From Caulobacter sp. HMWF025 (lineage in GTDB: Bacteria > Pseudomonadota > Alphaproteobacteria > Caulobacterales > Caulobacteraceae), in contig NZ_QAII01000048.1 in NCBI RefSeq assembly GCF_003060965.1, positions 76,018 to 138,148 of the forward strand: a stretch of DNA of 62,131 bases, given 5' to 3'. The notes under the pieces are model-generated. The model saw only the letters and a list, made by a program, of their open reading frames with translations, searched no databases and had not been told where the DNA came from. This document shows, piece by piece, positions 9,471-18,659 of the stretch. Positions within the stretch are counted from its first letter, which is position 1. Every line of letters begins with the position of its first letter. Made by a program: the position numbers and the translations under genes.

Positions 9471-10730
9471 ATGTCCGCGCCCGCCTCGTTCAAGTCGGAA
9501 TTCCTCCAGACCCTGCAGGCGCGCGGCTATATCCATCAGATCACCCATCCCGATGAACTGGATTCGGCGGCCGCCAGTGGCGTCGTCACGGCCTACATTG
9601 GCTTTGATGCGACAGCGCCAAGCCTACACGTCGGCTCGCTGATCCAGATCATGATGTTGCGTAGGCTGCAGCAAGCGGGGCACAAGCCAATTGTCCTGAT
9701 GGGCGGCGGCACGACCAAGGTTGGGGATCCAACCGGCAAGGACGAGAGCCGCAAGCTGCTGTCCGACGCCGACATTGCGGCCAATATCGCGGGCATCAAG
9801 CAGGTCTTCGCCAAGTTCCTGACCTTCGGCGATGGGCCGACGGATGCCATCATGGTCGATAACGACGAATGGCTGTCGAAGTTTGGCTATGTCCAGTTTC
9901 TGCGCGACTATGGGGTCCACTTCACGGTCAACAGGATGCTTGCTTTCGACAGTGTCAAGCTGCGCCTTGAGCGTGAGCAGCCGATGACCTTTCTAGAATT
10001 CAACTACATGCTGATGCAGGCCACGGACTTCCTGGAGTTGAACCGCAAGTATGGTTGCGTGCTGCAGATGGGCGGGTCAGACCAGTGGGGCAACATTCTG
10101 AATGGCGTGGAACTTACCCGCCGCGTCGATCAGAAGGCCGCCTTCGGCCTCACCACACCGCTTCTGGCGACCGCTTCCGGGGCGAAGATGGGTAAGACCA
10201 TGTCGGGTGCTGTTTGGCTGAACGCCGAGCAACTCAGTCCCTACGACTACTGGCAATTCTGGCGAAATAGCGAGGATGCCGACGTCGGTCGCTTCCTCCG
10301 CCTGTTCACGGACCTCCCGCTCGACGAAATCGCCCGGCTGGAAGCCTTGCCCGGGGCCCAGATCAATGAGGCCAAGAAAGTGCTGGCGGATGAGGCCACG
10401 CGGATGGCTCATGGCGAAGAGGACGCTCGAAAGGCCCGAAACGCCGCCGAGAAAGCCTTTGAACAGGGTGCACTTTCAGCAGACCTGCCCACATTCGAGC
10501 TCCCCGCTTCGGACCTGAAGGCCGGCGTTGTTCTAGCCGGCCTGTTCGCGGATGCGGGCTTGGCCGGCTCCCGTGGCGAGGCCCGCCGGCTCGCCCAGGG
10601 CGGCGGTTTGAAGGTCAATGACAAGCCCGAGGCCGATGCGAGCCGTTTGGTTACCGAAGAAGACCTCATAGACGGGGTCATCAAGCTCGCAGCCGGCAAG
10701 AAGAAGATCGTCCTGGTCCGCCCGGTCTGA
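9471..10730 (+). CDS. tyrS: Tyrosyl-tRNA synthetase
   Basis: A 419-residue class I aminoacyl-tRNA synthetase charging tRNA-Tyr. The HIGH-type motif is HVGS (53-56) and the KMSKS-type motif is KMGKT (239-243). The tyrosine pocket is represented by [10 protein letters not shown] and [12 protein letters not shown]-terminal S4 RNA-binding domain begins near residue 350. A purine-rich AAGAGAG lies about 8 bases before the ATG. The 256-base gap upstream (9215-9470) shows no T-box or other element I can name. Confidence 0.97.
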   Translation: MSAPASFKSEFLQTLQARGYIHQITHPDELDSAAASGVVTAYIGFDATAPSLHVGSLIQIMMLRRLQQAGHKPIVLMGGGTTKVGDPTGKDESRKLLSDADIAANIAGIKQVFAKFLTFGDGPTDAIMVDNDEWLSKFGYVQFLRDYGVHFTVNRMLAFDSVKLRLEREQPMTFLEFNYMLMQATDFLELNRKYGCVLQMGGSDQWGNILNGVELTRRVDQKAAFGLTTPLLATASGAKMGKTMSGAVWLNAEQLSPYDYWQFWRNSEDADVGRFLRLFTDLPLDEIARLEALPGAQINEAKKVLADEATRMAHGEEDARKARNAAEKAFEQGALSADLPTFELPASDLKAGVVLAGLFADAGLAGSRGEARRLAQGGGLKVNDKPEADASRLVTEEDLIDGVIKLAAGKKKIVLVRPV

Positions 10731-10772
10731 TTCGAACTGTTGTAAAGACTGGTGTAGAAACGGAGAGAGAGA

Positions 10773-11234
10773 ATGCTTCAAGCTGGTGACAAGGCTCCCG
10801 ATTTCGACCTGCCGACCGATACGGGCCGGGTCAGCCTCACCGGGCTGAAGGGCAAGAAGATCATTCTCTATTTCTACCCCAAGGATGACACGTCTGGCTG
10901 CACGTCCCAGGCTCTGCAGTTCTCGTCAGAAGTCGAGGAGTTCGCCAAGATGGGCACCGTCGTTATCGGTGTTTCCAAGGACAGCGCGGCCTCGCATGCC
11001 AAGTTTCGCAAGAAGCACGATCTGACCGTCGAGCTTGCAGCGGATACGACCGGCGAGACGGTGGAATCCTATGGGGCTTGGGTCGAGAAGAGCATGTACG
11101 GCCGAAAGTACATGGGCATTGACCGGTCAACCTTCCTGATCGACGCCGAGGGCGTCGTCCGGGAGGTTTGGCGGAAGGTCAAGGTTCCAGGGCACATCAA
11201 GTCGGTGCTCACCGCGGCAAAAGGCCTTCGCTAG
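10773..11234 (+). CDS. bcp: Peroxiredoxin of the BCP/PrxQ group, 1-Cys type
   Basis: A 153-residue thiol peroxidase reducing H2O2 and organic hydroperoxides. The peroxidatic cysteine is C43 in DDTSGCTSQALQF. The position where two-cysteine BCPs carry the resolving cysteine, five residues on, is Leu48, so this is a 1-Cys form that needs an external thiol. The W-containing C-terminal part (REVWRKVKVPGH) is typical. A strong GGAGAGAGA site precedes the ATG. It lies 42 bases after tyrS and may be read with it. Confidence 0.93.
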   Translation: MLQAGDKAPDFDLPTDTGRVSLTGLKGKKIILYFYPKDDTSGCTSQALQFSSEVEEFAKMGTVVIGVSKDSAASHAKFRKKHDLTVELAADTTGETVESYGAWVEKSMYGRKYMGIDRSTFLIDAEGVVREVWRKVKVPGHIKSVLTAAKGLR

Positions 11235-11435
11235 CGCCGTAGCAGACTGGAAATCCCCTCAACGCGAGGTGTTGTATTTTCGTCGCTCACGCGATGTTCC
11301 TCACGCGCAAGTGGGTTAAGGCGTGGCGATGGCTGCGGGGCAGCACTAATGTGTGTCTGTTAATTGCCATTTTCTCGAATCGCACTCCCGTTGGGGGTGA
11401 ACGGCCTTGCGCGCCGGCTTGTATTCGTTGCATAT

Positions 11436-11463
11436 CCCCGTGTCCTGAAAACGGGGGTTTCTT
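11436..11463 (+). terminator. Terminator-like hairpin just before lmdC
   Basis: CCCCGT (11436-11441) pairs with ACGGGG (11451-11456) across a 9-base loop, followed by GTTTCTT. It ends about 7 bases before the lmdC ATG, so it may terminate bcp transcription or form a leader structure for lmdC. The rest of the 235-base gap from 11235 shows nothing recognisable. Confidence 0.5.
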
Positions 11464-11469
11464 AGGCAC

Positions 11470-12621
11470 ATGGCGCTCAGGCACTTCCAGCGGTTGCGGC
11501 AATCCCTAGAAGGTTTGTTCCCCGAACGTCAGCTCTACATCCGCTCAGGTGGAGAGATGCGCGGCTATGTCTTCTCAACCAACAAGCAGCTGATCGCCGC
11601 AGGTGTGGTCGGAGCGACCGCGTTGTGGATGGGCATCTGCACGGCCGCCATGCTGGTCAGCGCCCTGTCCGTGAGTTCTGCGGACCAGATGGTTATCAAG
11701 CAACGCGCCTACTACGAGCGCCTGAACGCAGATCGGCAGGGGCGGCTCAATAGCGCTATTGCCCAGCTTTCTGCGACCAATGGGTCCCTCGATGAGCTGG
11801 CAGCGTCCGTTGAGAAACGCCATGCGGCACTGGCCCTGCTTGTCAGTGATTTCAAAGGTGTGCCCGGCGCTGCCGACGCCCTGAAATCCAGCAAGCCCCA
11901 GCTTCTCGCGGGCTCTCCCGTCCAGCGCATCCAGGCCACGCGAATGGATCAGGAGCGACTGATCGAGGCCGCTGAAACCTTTGCCAATAGCCGTGCAGAA
12001 CGTCTGAGGGCTGCAATGCGGATGGCTGGCCTCGACTCCAGTTCCTTTTCCCGGGGCGGGGCCTCACTTGGCGGTCCGCTGATCGAGGCAAAAGACCCTC
12101 GCGCCCTGGCGGCGATCCTCGATGTCGATGAAGAGTTCGCAACGCGCATTCAGCGGGCAGCGACAGACATGTCAGACATGCGCGCTCTCAACATGGCTGC
12201 AAAAAAGCTCCCCTTCTATCGACCAACCAGCAATCCGGCGATGAGCAGCAGCTATGGAGTGCGCTTCGATCCCTTTACGCGGCGACCGGCGTTCCATTCG
12301 GGTCTGGATTTCCCGGGAGCCTTCTATACGCCGATCATGGCTACGGCACCTGGCGTCGTTTCCTTTACCGGGGTCCGCTCGGGTTACGGCAACACGATCG
12401 AGATCGACCATGGCGGCGGTTTCAAGACACGCTACGCCCACCTGCAAGGCATCTCCGTTCGGGTAGGCCAACGCGTGGCAATCGGTCAGCGCGTCGGGGC
12501 CATGGGCTCAACCGGTCGGTCGACCGGTCCTCATCTCCATTATGAAGTCTGGGCCAATGGACGTGCCCAGAACCCCAATCGGTTCCTGAAGGCTGGTGAG
12601 TATGTTCAGCAAGCAAACTAA
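11470..12621 (+). CDS. lmdC: Membrane-anchored M23 peptidoglycan endopeptidase LmdC, bactofilin partner
   Basis: A 383-residue LytM-type DD-endopeptidase. Order: a short cytosolic N terminus, one transmembrane helix (about 41-67), a periplasmic coiled coil (about 75-240), then the M23 domain. All zinc and catalytic residues are present: H276 and D280 in HSGLD, H324 in RYAHLQ, and H355/H357 in PHLHYE, so it should be active. It overlaps bacA by 20 bases. In Hyphomonas and other stalked alphaproteobacteria, LmdC works with the bactofilin BacA to direct local wall remodelling; the same role is inferred here. Confidence 0.92.
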   Translation: MALRHFQRLRQSLEGLFPERQLYIRSGGEMRGYVFSTNKQLIAAGVVGATALWMGICTAAMLVSALSVSSADQMVIKQRAYYERLNADRQGRLNSAIAQLSATNGSLDELAASVEKRHAALALLVSDFKGVPGAADALKSSKPQLLAGSPVQRIQATRMDQERLIEAAETFANSRAERLRAAMRMAGLDSSSFSRGGASLGGPLIEAKDPRALAAILDVDEEFATRIQRAATDMSDMRALNMAAKKLPFYRPTSNPAMSSSYGVRFDPFTRRPAFHSGLDFPGAFYTPIMATAPGVVSFTGVRSGYGNTIEIDHGGGFKTRYAHLQGISVRVGQRVAIGQRVGAMGSTGRSTGPHLHYEVWANGRAQNPNRFLKAGEYVQQAN

Positions 12622-13078
12622 GGGGCAGTCTTCCCCTCCCCGCATCGAGCCCCTGGCCACGCCAGTTGCAGTCGCTGCCGAGCCGACCCGCAAGCTCGCG
12701 CCAAAAGTGGCTTCGCTGATCTCGGCCGATATCTCCATCGAAGGAGGGATCGTCGGCGACGGTGAACTGCAGATTGATGGCATTGTCCGGGGCGACGTCC
12801 GTGTGGCCCGCTTGATGGTGGGCGAAACAGGGCATGTCGAAGGATCGGTTTTTGCCGAAGCCGTGGAAGTTCGTGGCCGTGTTGTCGGGGCTATTACCGC
12901 CAAGCAGGTCCGGCTTTACGGGACCTCCTACATCGACGGCGACATCACACATGAGCAACTGGCGATGGAGACAGGTGCGTTCTTCCAGGGGCGTAGCCTG
13001 AAGTTCCAGCGCCCGGCTCAGCCAGCAGCCATCGCTCCAACTGCAGTCGTTGCACCGGTTTCTGACCCGCAGTCCTAG
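12602..13078 (+). CDS. bacA: Bactofilin BacA, polymer-forming cytoskeletal protein
   Basis: A 158-residue bactofilin. A disordered N terminus (MFSKQ...) is followed by the right-handed beta-helix DUF583 core (ISADISIEGGIVGDGELQIDGIVRGDVRVARLMVGETG, written here only to its first repeats) and a proline- and alanine-rich tail. A GTG six bases upstream (12596) is in frame, but the ATG at 12602 matches the usual MFSKQ-type start. The gene begins inside the end of lmdC. Bactofilins form stable membrane-associated filaments; in Caulobacter, BacA helps build the stalk. Confidence 0.94.
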   Translation: MFSKQTKGQSSPPRIEPLATPVAVAAEPTRKLAPKVASLISADISIEGGIVGDGELQIDGIVRGDVRVARLMVGETGHVEGSVFAEAVEVRGRVVGAITAKQVRLYGTSYIDGDITHEQLAMETGAFFQGRSLKFQRPAQPAAIAPTAVVAPVSDPQS

Positions 13079-13154
13079 GCTCCTGAAACGGCTGACATGC
13101 CCAAGCCGATGGCCTTGCGGACCCAGCCCTCACTCACTTGGTCGGTGTACAACG

Positions 13155-13185
13155 AAAAACGCCCCGGTCGATGCCGGGGCGTTTT
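13155..13185. terminator. Bidirectional terminator between bacA and prfB
   Basis: AACGCCCCGG pairs with CCGGGGCGTT around a TCGATG loop, with four T downstream on the plus strand and five A upstream. It can serve both convergent genes. Confidence 0.88.
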
Positions 13186-13203
13186 GACGTTTGCTGTAGC
13201 GTT

Positions 13204-14317
13204 CTAGCCGTCGCGCGTGACGCCAACTCTCTGGGCCAGGGATGCGCCCATGAACTCGTCCAGATCGCCGTCCAGCACCCCCTGGGTGTCGGAGGTCTCG
13301 ACATTGGTCCGGAGGTCCTTGACCATCTGGTAGGGCTGCAAAACGTAGCTTCGGATCTGGTGGCCCCAGCCGATGTCCGTCTTTTGATCCTCAAGCGCCT
13401 GCTGGGCCGCCTCACGCTTCTGCAGCTCCGCCTCATAAAGACGGGCCCGAAGCATCTTCCAGGCCTCTTCCCGGTTCTGGTGCTGTGAGCGACCAGCCTG
13501 ACAGGCGACGGCAATGCCGGTGGGGATGTGGGTAAGGCGAACTGCAGAGTCGGTCTTGTTGATGTGCTGACCGCCCGCGCCGCTGGCGCGGTAAGTGTCG
13601 GTCCGCACATCAGACGGATTGATCTCGATCTCGATCGTATCGTCGACCACCGGATAGACCCAGGCCGAAGCGAAGCTGGTGTGACGCTTGGCCGCCGCGT
13701 CATAAGGGCTGATGCGGACAAGCCTGTGGACTCCGGCTTCGGTCTTCAACCAGCCATAGGCATTGGTTCCCTTGATCAGGAGGGTCGCTGACTTGATCCC
13801 GACCTGGTCACCGGAGGTTTCCTCGACAAGCTCAACGCTCATCTTGTGGGCATTGGCCCAGCGCGAATACATGCGCAGCAGCATGCCGGCCCAGTCGCAC
13901 GACTCCGTGCCACCGGCCCCGGAATTGATTTCGACGTAGCAGTCGTTCCCGTCGGCTTCCCCTGAAAGCAGGGCCTCCAGTTCGGCCCGACCAGCCCGCT
14001 CCTTGAGATCCTTGAGTTGGGCCCGAGCATCTTCCAGAAGGGCTTCATCACCCTCCATGTCTGCAAGCTCGGCATACTCAAGTGCATCGCTGAGGCCCTG
14101 TTCAAGGGCCTGGACAGCTTCAATGCGGGCAGCAAGTCCGGCGCGCTCCCGGGAGACGGCCTGGGCCTCGGCCGGTCGGTCCCAAAGGGTCGGGTCCTCG
14201 ACCCGAGCGTTCAGCTCGTCGAGTTTTCGAAGTGCGGCATCCCAGTCAAAGACGCCTCCTGAGCAGTCCAACGGACTGCTCGATGTCAGCCGCAGAGGCC
14301 TCGACATCCGGTCTCAT
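13204..14317 (-). CDS. prfB: Peptide chain release factor 2, expressed by programmed +1 frameshift
   Basis: RF2 recognises UGA and UAA. The conserved GGQ motif is present ([14 protein letters not shown]), and the codon-recognition tripeptide reads SPY in [16 protein letters not shown], a common alphaproteobacterial variant of SPF. The real start is the ATG at 14317, with GGAG 7 bases before it. Codons 1-23 end MRPDVEASA...LLRRRL, followed by an in-frame TGA (14248-14246). Skipping one T at CTT-TGA-C restores the main frame at GAC (14247), giving 370 residues. An internal Shine-Dalgarno-like AGGAGG (14260-14255) lies just before the slip site. The single open frame from 14307 gives a wrong N terminus. 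Confidence 0.96.
14245..14260 (-). promoter_or_regulatory. prfB programmed +1 frameshift site
   Basis: On the minus strand: AGGAGG, three bases CGT, then CTT TGA C. This is the classic RF2 autoregulatory slip sequence. Low RF2 slows decoding of UGA and lets ribosomes slip forward by one base. Confidence 0.95.
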
Positions 14318-14392
14318 CACGTTACTCCGTGACAGTGTGAAAGGGCGCGGGAGATACCCCGCGTGGAACCTTGGCGCAACGCCCCAGATCGA

Positions 14393-16774
14393 TCAGTAGA
14401 GACCGCTCAAGGGATCCGGTGCCTTGGGTGGAGGCTTTGCAGCCTCCGGAGTGCCGGCAGCACCCGGAATCACGCCGTTTGGCCAGGCCTCGGAGTAAGG
14501 TTGAGGTCCTGACGGAACCGCAGGGACTTCAAGCTTGGGCTCCGTTCCAGGACGGAACGCTTCCTGGATGCCTCGGACCATGGCGAACTTTGCCGATTTG
14601 GGCGGCTTGAAATCGACCACGGGCTGGCCCTTGAGGGCTTCTTTCATGAAGTCCATGAACACGGGCACCGCATCGGTCGCCCCGGTTTCACCTTCGCCGA
14701 GCGAACGATTGTCATCGAAGCCCACAAAGACACCCACAACGAGGTTGGGCGAGTATCCCACAAACCAGGCACTGCGATATTCGTTCGTCGTTCCGGTCTT
14801 GCCCGCCAGGGGCCGGCCCAGCGAACTCACGGCTGCGGCCGTGCCGCGCTGGACAACCCCCTGCAACATGGAGGTGATTTGATAGGCCGTCACCGGATCC
14901 ATCACGGGTTCCCCCAGCGGCTGGAATCGCGGGCTTTCATCCCCGTTGAAGCCAGCCTCGCAGCGGATGCAGTCGCGCTTGTCGGCGCGGAAGATCACCT
15001 TGCCTTCGCGATCCTGAACCAGTTCGATCAGGTGGGGCTCGATGCGCCGGCCGCCGTTCACAAACGGTGCATACGCCGACGTCAGCTTGAACGGTGTCGT
15101 CTCTCCGGCCCCCAGGGCCATAGCCAGCACCGGCTGCATGTCCCGCACCACGCCGGTGCGCTTTGAGAACTCAACGATCTTCTTCATCCCGACGCCCTGG
15201 GCGAGACGAACAGTCATGGCATTGATGGATTGCTCCAGGCCCTTACGGAGGGGCTGAGCGCCATAGAACTCCTTGTGGTAGTTCTCGGGGCTCCAGTCCT
15301 CGCCATTTGCGCCCTTCAGCGTAATGGCGCTGTCGACGATGACGCTGGCCGGCGTGTAGCCGTTCTCGAGGGCTGCGGCATAGACGAACGGCTTGAAGGC
15401 CGATCCGGGCTGGCGCATGGCCTGAGTGGCCCGGTTGAAGTTTGAAAGCGAGAAGCTGTACCCGCCGACAAGGGCCACGACCCGGCCGGAATAGGGTTCG
15501 ATGGCCACAAGCGCACCGTTCACCGAGGGCACCTGGCGGAGGCGGTAGGCTCCGGTTGTTGCTGCGCGCTCGACGAACACCAGATCGCCCGCCTTCAGGC
15601 CTTTCCCCGCCCTGGCCCATGAAACGTCTTCACCCGCAAGACTGCCCTCGCCTTCACCCCGGATGAGGCGAACCCGGCCATCGGCCGACAGGACAAGGGC
15701 GGCGCGCCAGTTGGTTCGCTCGGCAGGGGGCGACTTTGCGCGCGCGGCCTTCTCCCAGTCCTGAGCGTCCGGGGTGACATGCCCCCAGGCCCCTCGCCAG
15801 CCGTGTCTCCGGTCATAGTGTTCCAGACCGTCCATCAGCGCGACACGGGCTGCGGTCTGCAAACGCGGGTCCAGCGTGGTGCGCATGTAATAGCCACCTT
15901 CACTGAGGCGCGGCCCCAGGGTTGCCACGCCGCGCTGACGGACTTCCTCGACGAAGTAGTCGGCATCGCGATAGGCGGCACGCTTGGGGGCAGCCTGGAC
16001 AACGAGGTCTTCAGCCATGGCCTTGGCGGCATCGGCCTGGGACACCCAGCCGAGCTCAGCCATCTGACCGAGAATCCAGTTGCGGCGGGCCAGCGCCTTG
16101 GCCTTGTTACGCACCGGGTGATAGTTGTCCGGCCCCTTTGGAAGCGCGGCCAGATAGGCGCTCTCGGCGAGCGTGAGATCCGGAAGGGCCTTGCCGAAGT
16201 AGTTATAGGCCGCAGCACCGACGCCGAAGGATCGGTAGCCCAGCCAGATTTCATTCAGGTAGAGTTCCAGGATCTGCTGCTTGTCGAGCGACTGCTCGAG
16301 CCGATGGGCCAGAATCGCTTCCTTGAATTTCCGGCCGACCGTCGCATCGCTGGTCAGCAAGACGTTCTTTGCGACCTGCTGCGTGATGGTCGACCCGCCC
16401 TCAAGCCTCCGGCCGCGGGCGGCATTGCCGACATTCTTGAGCATGGCGCGCGAGAAGCCGCCCACATCCACACCGCTATGCCGGAAGAAATTACGGTCCT
16501 CGGCCGCCATAAAGGCCTGGGCCAATTGCGGCGGGATCTGATCATAGGGGACAAAGATCCGGCGTTCCTTGGAGTATTCTCCAATCAGGGTCCCATCCCA
16601 CGCATAGACCCGGGTTGCGGTTGGCGGTCGATAGTCCTGAAGCTCGCCCGCATCCGGCATGTCGTGGAACAACCACGCGGCGTAGATCGCGATCGCAAAG
16701 CCCGCCACGGCGATGACGGAAAGCACCGCCACGCCCGCGATGGCCATCCATCGTTCGGTGGGTTTCAGATCCAC
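14393..16774 (-). CDS. mrcA: Class A penicillin-binding protein 1A (glycosyltransferase/transpeptidase)
   Basis: A 793-residue bifunctional peptidoglycan synthase. Order: TM anchor (about 10-37), GT51 domain with EDRNFF (92-97) and GGSTITQQ (126-133), an OB-like linker, then the transpeptidase with SAFK (Ser458, Lys461), SIN and KTGT (659-662), and a proline-rich tail. A GTG at 16774, preceded by GGAGG four bases away, is the likely start; the in-frame ATG at 16873 would add 33 residues without family likeness. It lies downstream of amiC on the same strand after a 154-base gap. An outward-facing wall synthase. Confidence 0.95.
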   Translation of the reverse strand: MDLKPTERWMAIAGVAVLSVIAVAGFAIAIYAAWLFHDMPDAGELQDYRPPTATRVYAWDGTLIGEYSKERRIFVPYDQIPPQLAQAFMAAEDRNFFRHSGVDVGGFSRAMLKNVGNAARGRRLEGGSTITQQVAKNVLLTSDATVGRKFKEAILAHRLEQSLDKQQILELYLNEIWLGYRSFGVGAAAYNYFGKALPDLTLAESAYLAALPKGPDNYHPVRNKAKALARRNWILGQMAELGWVSQADAAKAMAEDLVVQAAPKRAAYRDADYFVEEVRQRGVATLGPRLSEGGYYMRTTLDPRLQTAARVALMDGLEHYDRRHGWRGAWGHVTPDAQDWEKAARAKSPPAERTNWRAALVLSADGRVRLIRGEGEGSLAGEDVSWARAGKGLKAGDLVFVERAATTGAYRLRQVPSVNGALVAIEPYSGRVVALVGGYSFSLSNFNRATQAMRQPGSAFKPFVYAAALENGYTPASVIVDSAITLKGANGEDWSPENYHKEFYGAQPLRKGLEQSINAMTVRLAQGVGMKKIVEFSKRTGVVRDMQPVLAMALGAGETTPFKLTSAYAPFVNGGRRIEPHLIELVQDREGKVIFRADKRDCIRCEAGFNGDESPRFQPLGEPVMDPVTAYQITSMLQGVVQRGTAAAVSSLGRPLAGKTGTTNEYRSAWFVGYSPNLVVGVFVGFDDNRSLGEGETGATDAVPVFMDFMKEALKGQPVVDFKPPKSAKFAMVRGIQEAFRPGTEPKLEVPAVPSGPQPYSEAWPNGVIPGAAGTPEAAKPPPKAPDPLSGLY

Positions 16775-16928
16775 GCAGCCTCCGTCATGGCGGACACCAT
16801 GGCCCGCCCAAATCCATTGATGCCCGAATGAGCGAAGCCGGGGAGGCTTCGTGCCTACCCTGCTACAAACCAACCCGATGACAAGCGTCTAGCCTGCATC
16901 GTGCCGGGTGCCAACGGCGCTGCTTGGT

Positions 16929-18110
16929 TCAGGACTTGCGAAGCTGGGGCGCGAAATAGGACTCGATTGCGTCGCCTACGGCGTCGACGACCCTGTCACG
17001 GCTGGTGGGGTTGCTGAGGAGCCGCTCGTCCTCAACGTTGGTAATGAAACCCATCTCGAGGAGTACCGCAGGGACATCAGGAGCTAGAAGGACGACAAAA
17101 CCCGCGTCGCGGTGGCTCCGACGCAGCAAGGGCGTTTCCGCACCGACTTTTTCCAGCAGCATCTGGGCGAAAGCCGCAGACCGGTTCTTGGTCGCACGCT
17201 GGCTCAGATCGAGCAGGATCTGGCTGACGGCCCGATCCCGACCCGGCATGCTGGCCTTCATCAACCAGTCGTCCTTGTCCATCACCCGGGCGAAGCGTTC
17301 AGCGCCTTTTTCCGAAAGGGTGTAGACACTAGCGCCTCGCGTAGCCACGTCAGGACCAGAGTCTGCGTGGAGCGAGATGAAGAGGTCAGCATCGGCACGC
17401 CGGGCGACCTGCACCCGAGCTTCCAGCGGGACGAAGGTATCGGTTTCCCGGATCATGACGACCTGAAAACGGCCTGTCTTTTCGAGTCGGGCCTTGAGCG
17501 CCTTGGCAGCAGCCAGGGTAACGTCTTTCTCGAACACGGTAGCGCCGAGAGAGCCCGGATCCTTGCCGCCATGGCCGGCGTCGATCACGATAACGCGCTT
17601 CAGCCGGAGCGGCGCGGCCTTGACCGGAATAGGCTTGAGCTGCGCCTTTGGAAGCGTTGCAGGGGCCTCAATCGCCTTGAGGTCAATCACGTAGCGATAA
17701 GCCGTGGCTCCGTCGCCGGGCGGCAGCAGGAACCGACGCCGAACTTCGGCACGGGCACCAAGGTCAAGGCTCAGGCGTGCCCCGCCGGCGGCTTCATCGA
17801 TGACCCAGCGCTTTACGAGGCCCTGACCTGCCCCCTGCAGATCTCCCGAAACCGAAACGTTCGGCAGGCCGATCACAATTCGCTGATCCTGGGCCCCGTC
17901 AGCGACCATCCGGCCGGCCGCAGCGCGGTCCAGATCGATAACGATCCGCGTTTCAAGTCGATCGCCGCCGAACCGAACTTTCTGGACCCCTGCGGCGGGC
18001 GCGGGGCCCTGGGCGGTAGCCACGGCGACGCCGGCCACAGTCAAGCCGCCGACGATCAATGCCGCCTTCAGCCAACCCGCCCGCGCCAAACCGATGAAAA
18101 GCCTACGCAT
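16929..18110 (-). CDS. amiC: Periplasmic N-acetylmuramoyl-L-alanine amidase AmiC
   Basis: A protein of about 393 residues: signal peptide (1-33), AMIN domain (about 42-145) that targets the septum, and a zinc Amidase_3 domain. Zinc and catalytic residues are visible: H180 in DAGHGGKDPG, E194 in VFEKDVTL, the His of SLHAD near 247, and the Glu of LLEMGFITN near 351. A regulatory helix (about 280-320) interrupts the catalytic domain, so activation by an EnvC-like M23 protein is expected. The ATG at 18110 begins the signal peptide; 21 upstream in-frame residues are discarded. It cleaves stem peptides during daughter-cell separation. Confidence 0.94.
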   Translation of the reverse strand: MRRLFIGLARAGWLKAALIVGGLTVAGVAVATAQGPAPAAGVQKVRFGGDRLETRIVIDLDRAAAGRMVADGAQDQRIVIGLPNVSVSGDLQGAGQGLVKRWVIDEAAGGARLSLDLGARAEVRRRFLLPPGDGATAYRYVIDLKAIEAPATLPKAQLKPIPVKAAPLRLKRVIVIDAGHGGKDPGSLGATVFEKDVTLAAAKALKARLEKTGRFQVVMIRETDTFVPLEARVQVARRADADLFISLHADSGPDVATRGASVYTLSEKGAERFARVMDKDDWLMKASMPGRDRAVSQILLDLSQRATKNRSAAFAQMLLEKVGAETPLLRRSHRDAGFVVLLAPDVPAVLLEMGFITNVEDERLLSNPTSRDRVVDAVGDAIESYFAPQLRKS

Positions 18111-18659
18111 CCCCTGCTCACGCGCCCCGTGGTTGGTGAACCAAATATCAATGTCGCCCGGGCGCGGTAGCAAAAGCGTTAAGACACGTCGGTTTGTCGA
18201 GCGCTTTCCTTTTGTCCCGCGATGTTGCTAGTATTCAAACGCGCTCGGGTGCCGTGATCGACATGGCGGCTCGCGCGGGCGGCCCGTATCGTCAGAAGCC
18301 TTTGCCTCTTTCTTTACGCGCGTCGCGGACTAATGATTGCTCAAGGGCCAGTCCCTCATTCGCAGGCCAGACGCTTGCAGAGAGACAGGCCTGCGGAGCC
18401 CGCGTCGGGCTCTCCGCCTTTTGGCGACGACGCGCCATCCGTTCCGCGCCAACCCGGCGCGACCCGGTCAAACTTCCTGCCCGAGCCTCACGGCACGGTG
18501 GAGAAAACAGAAACCTCATGGGCTGCGCCGCACCCGTCCGCCTTTGGCATCCGACCTCTCGCAACCGCACTGGCGGAGCGACGGGCGGTGACGCGCGCGC
18601 CTGTCTTTCATATCGGCGCCCGAGCCCAGAGCTCGCCGTGCGCCGTGGAGATTCCCTTT
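18111..18659. other. Divergent amiC/rne intergenic region and long rne leader
   Basis: 549 bases without a convincing gene. It must hold the divergent promoters. A terminator-like hairpin lies at 18393-18422. The open frame that runs through from 18333 into rne shows no RNase E likeness before 18660. Confidence 0.6.
18393..18422 (+). promoter_or_regulatory. Terminator-like hairpin in the rne leader
   Basis: GCGGAGCCCG (18393-18402), loop CGT, CGGGC, a two-base bulge, then TCCGC (to 18417), followed by CTTTT. It lies about 240 bases before the rne start and could attenuate rne or act as a site for RNase E feedback. Confidence 0.45.

Noticed and set aside
18333..18659. N-terminal extension of rne
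   Set aside because: No RNase E likeness before MSKKMLID; it contains a hairpin that fits a leader.
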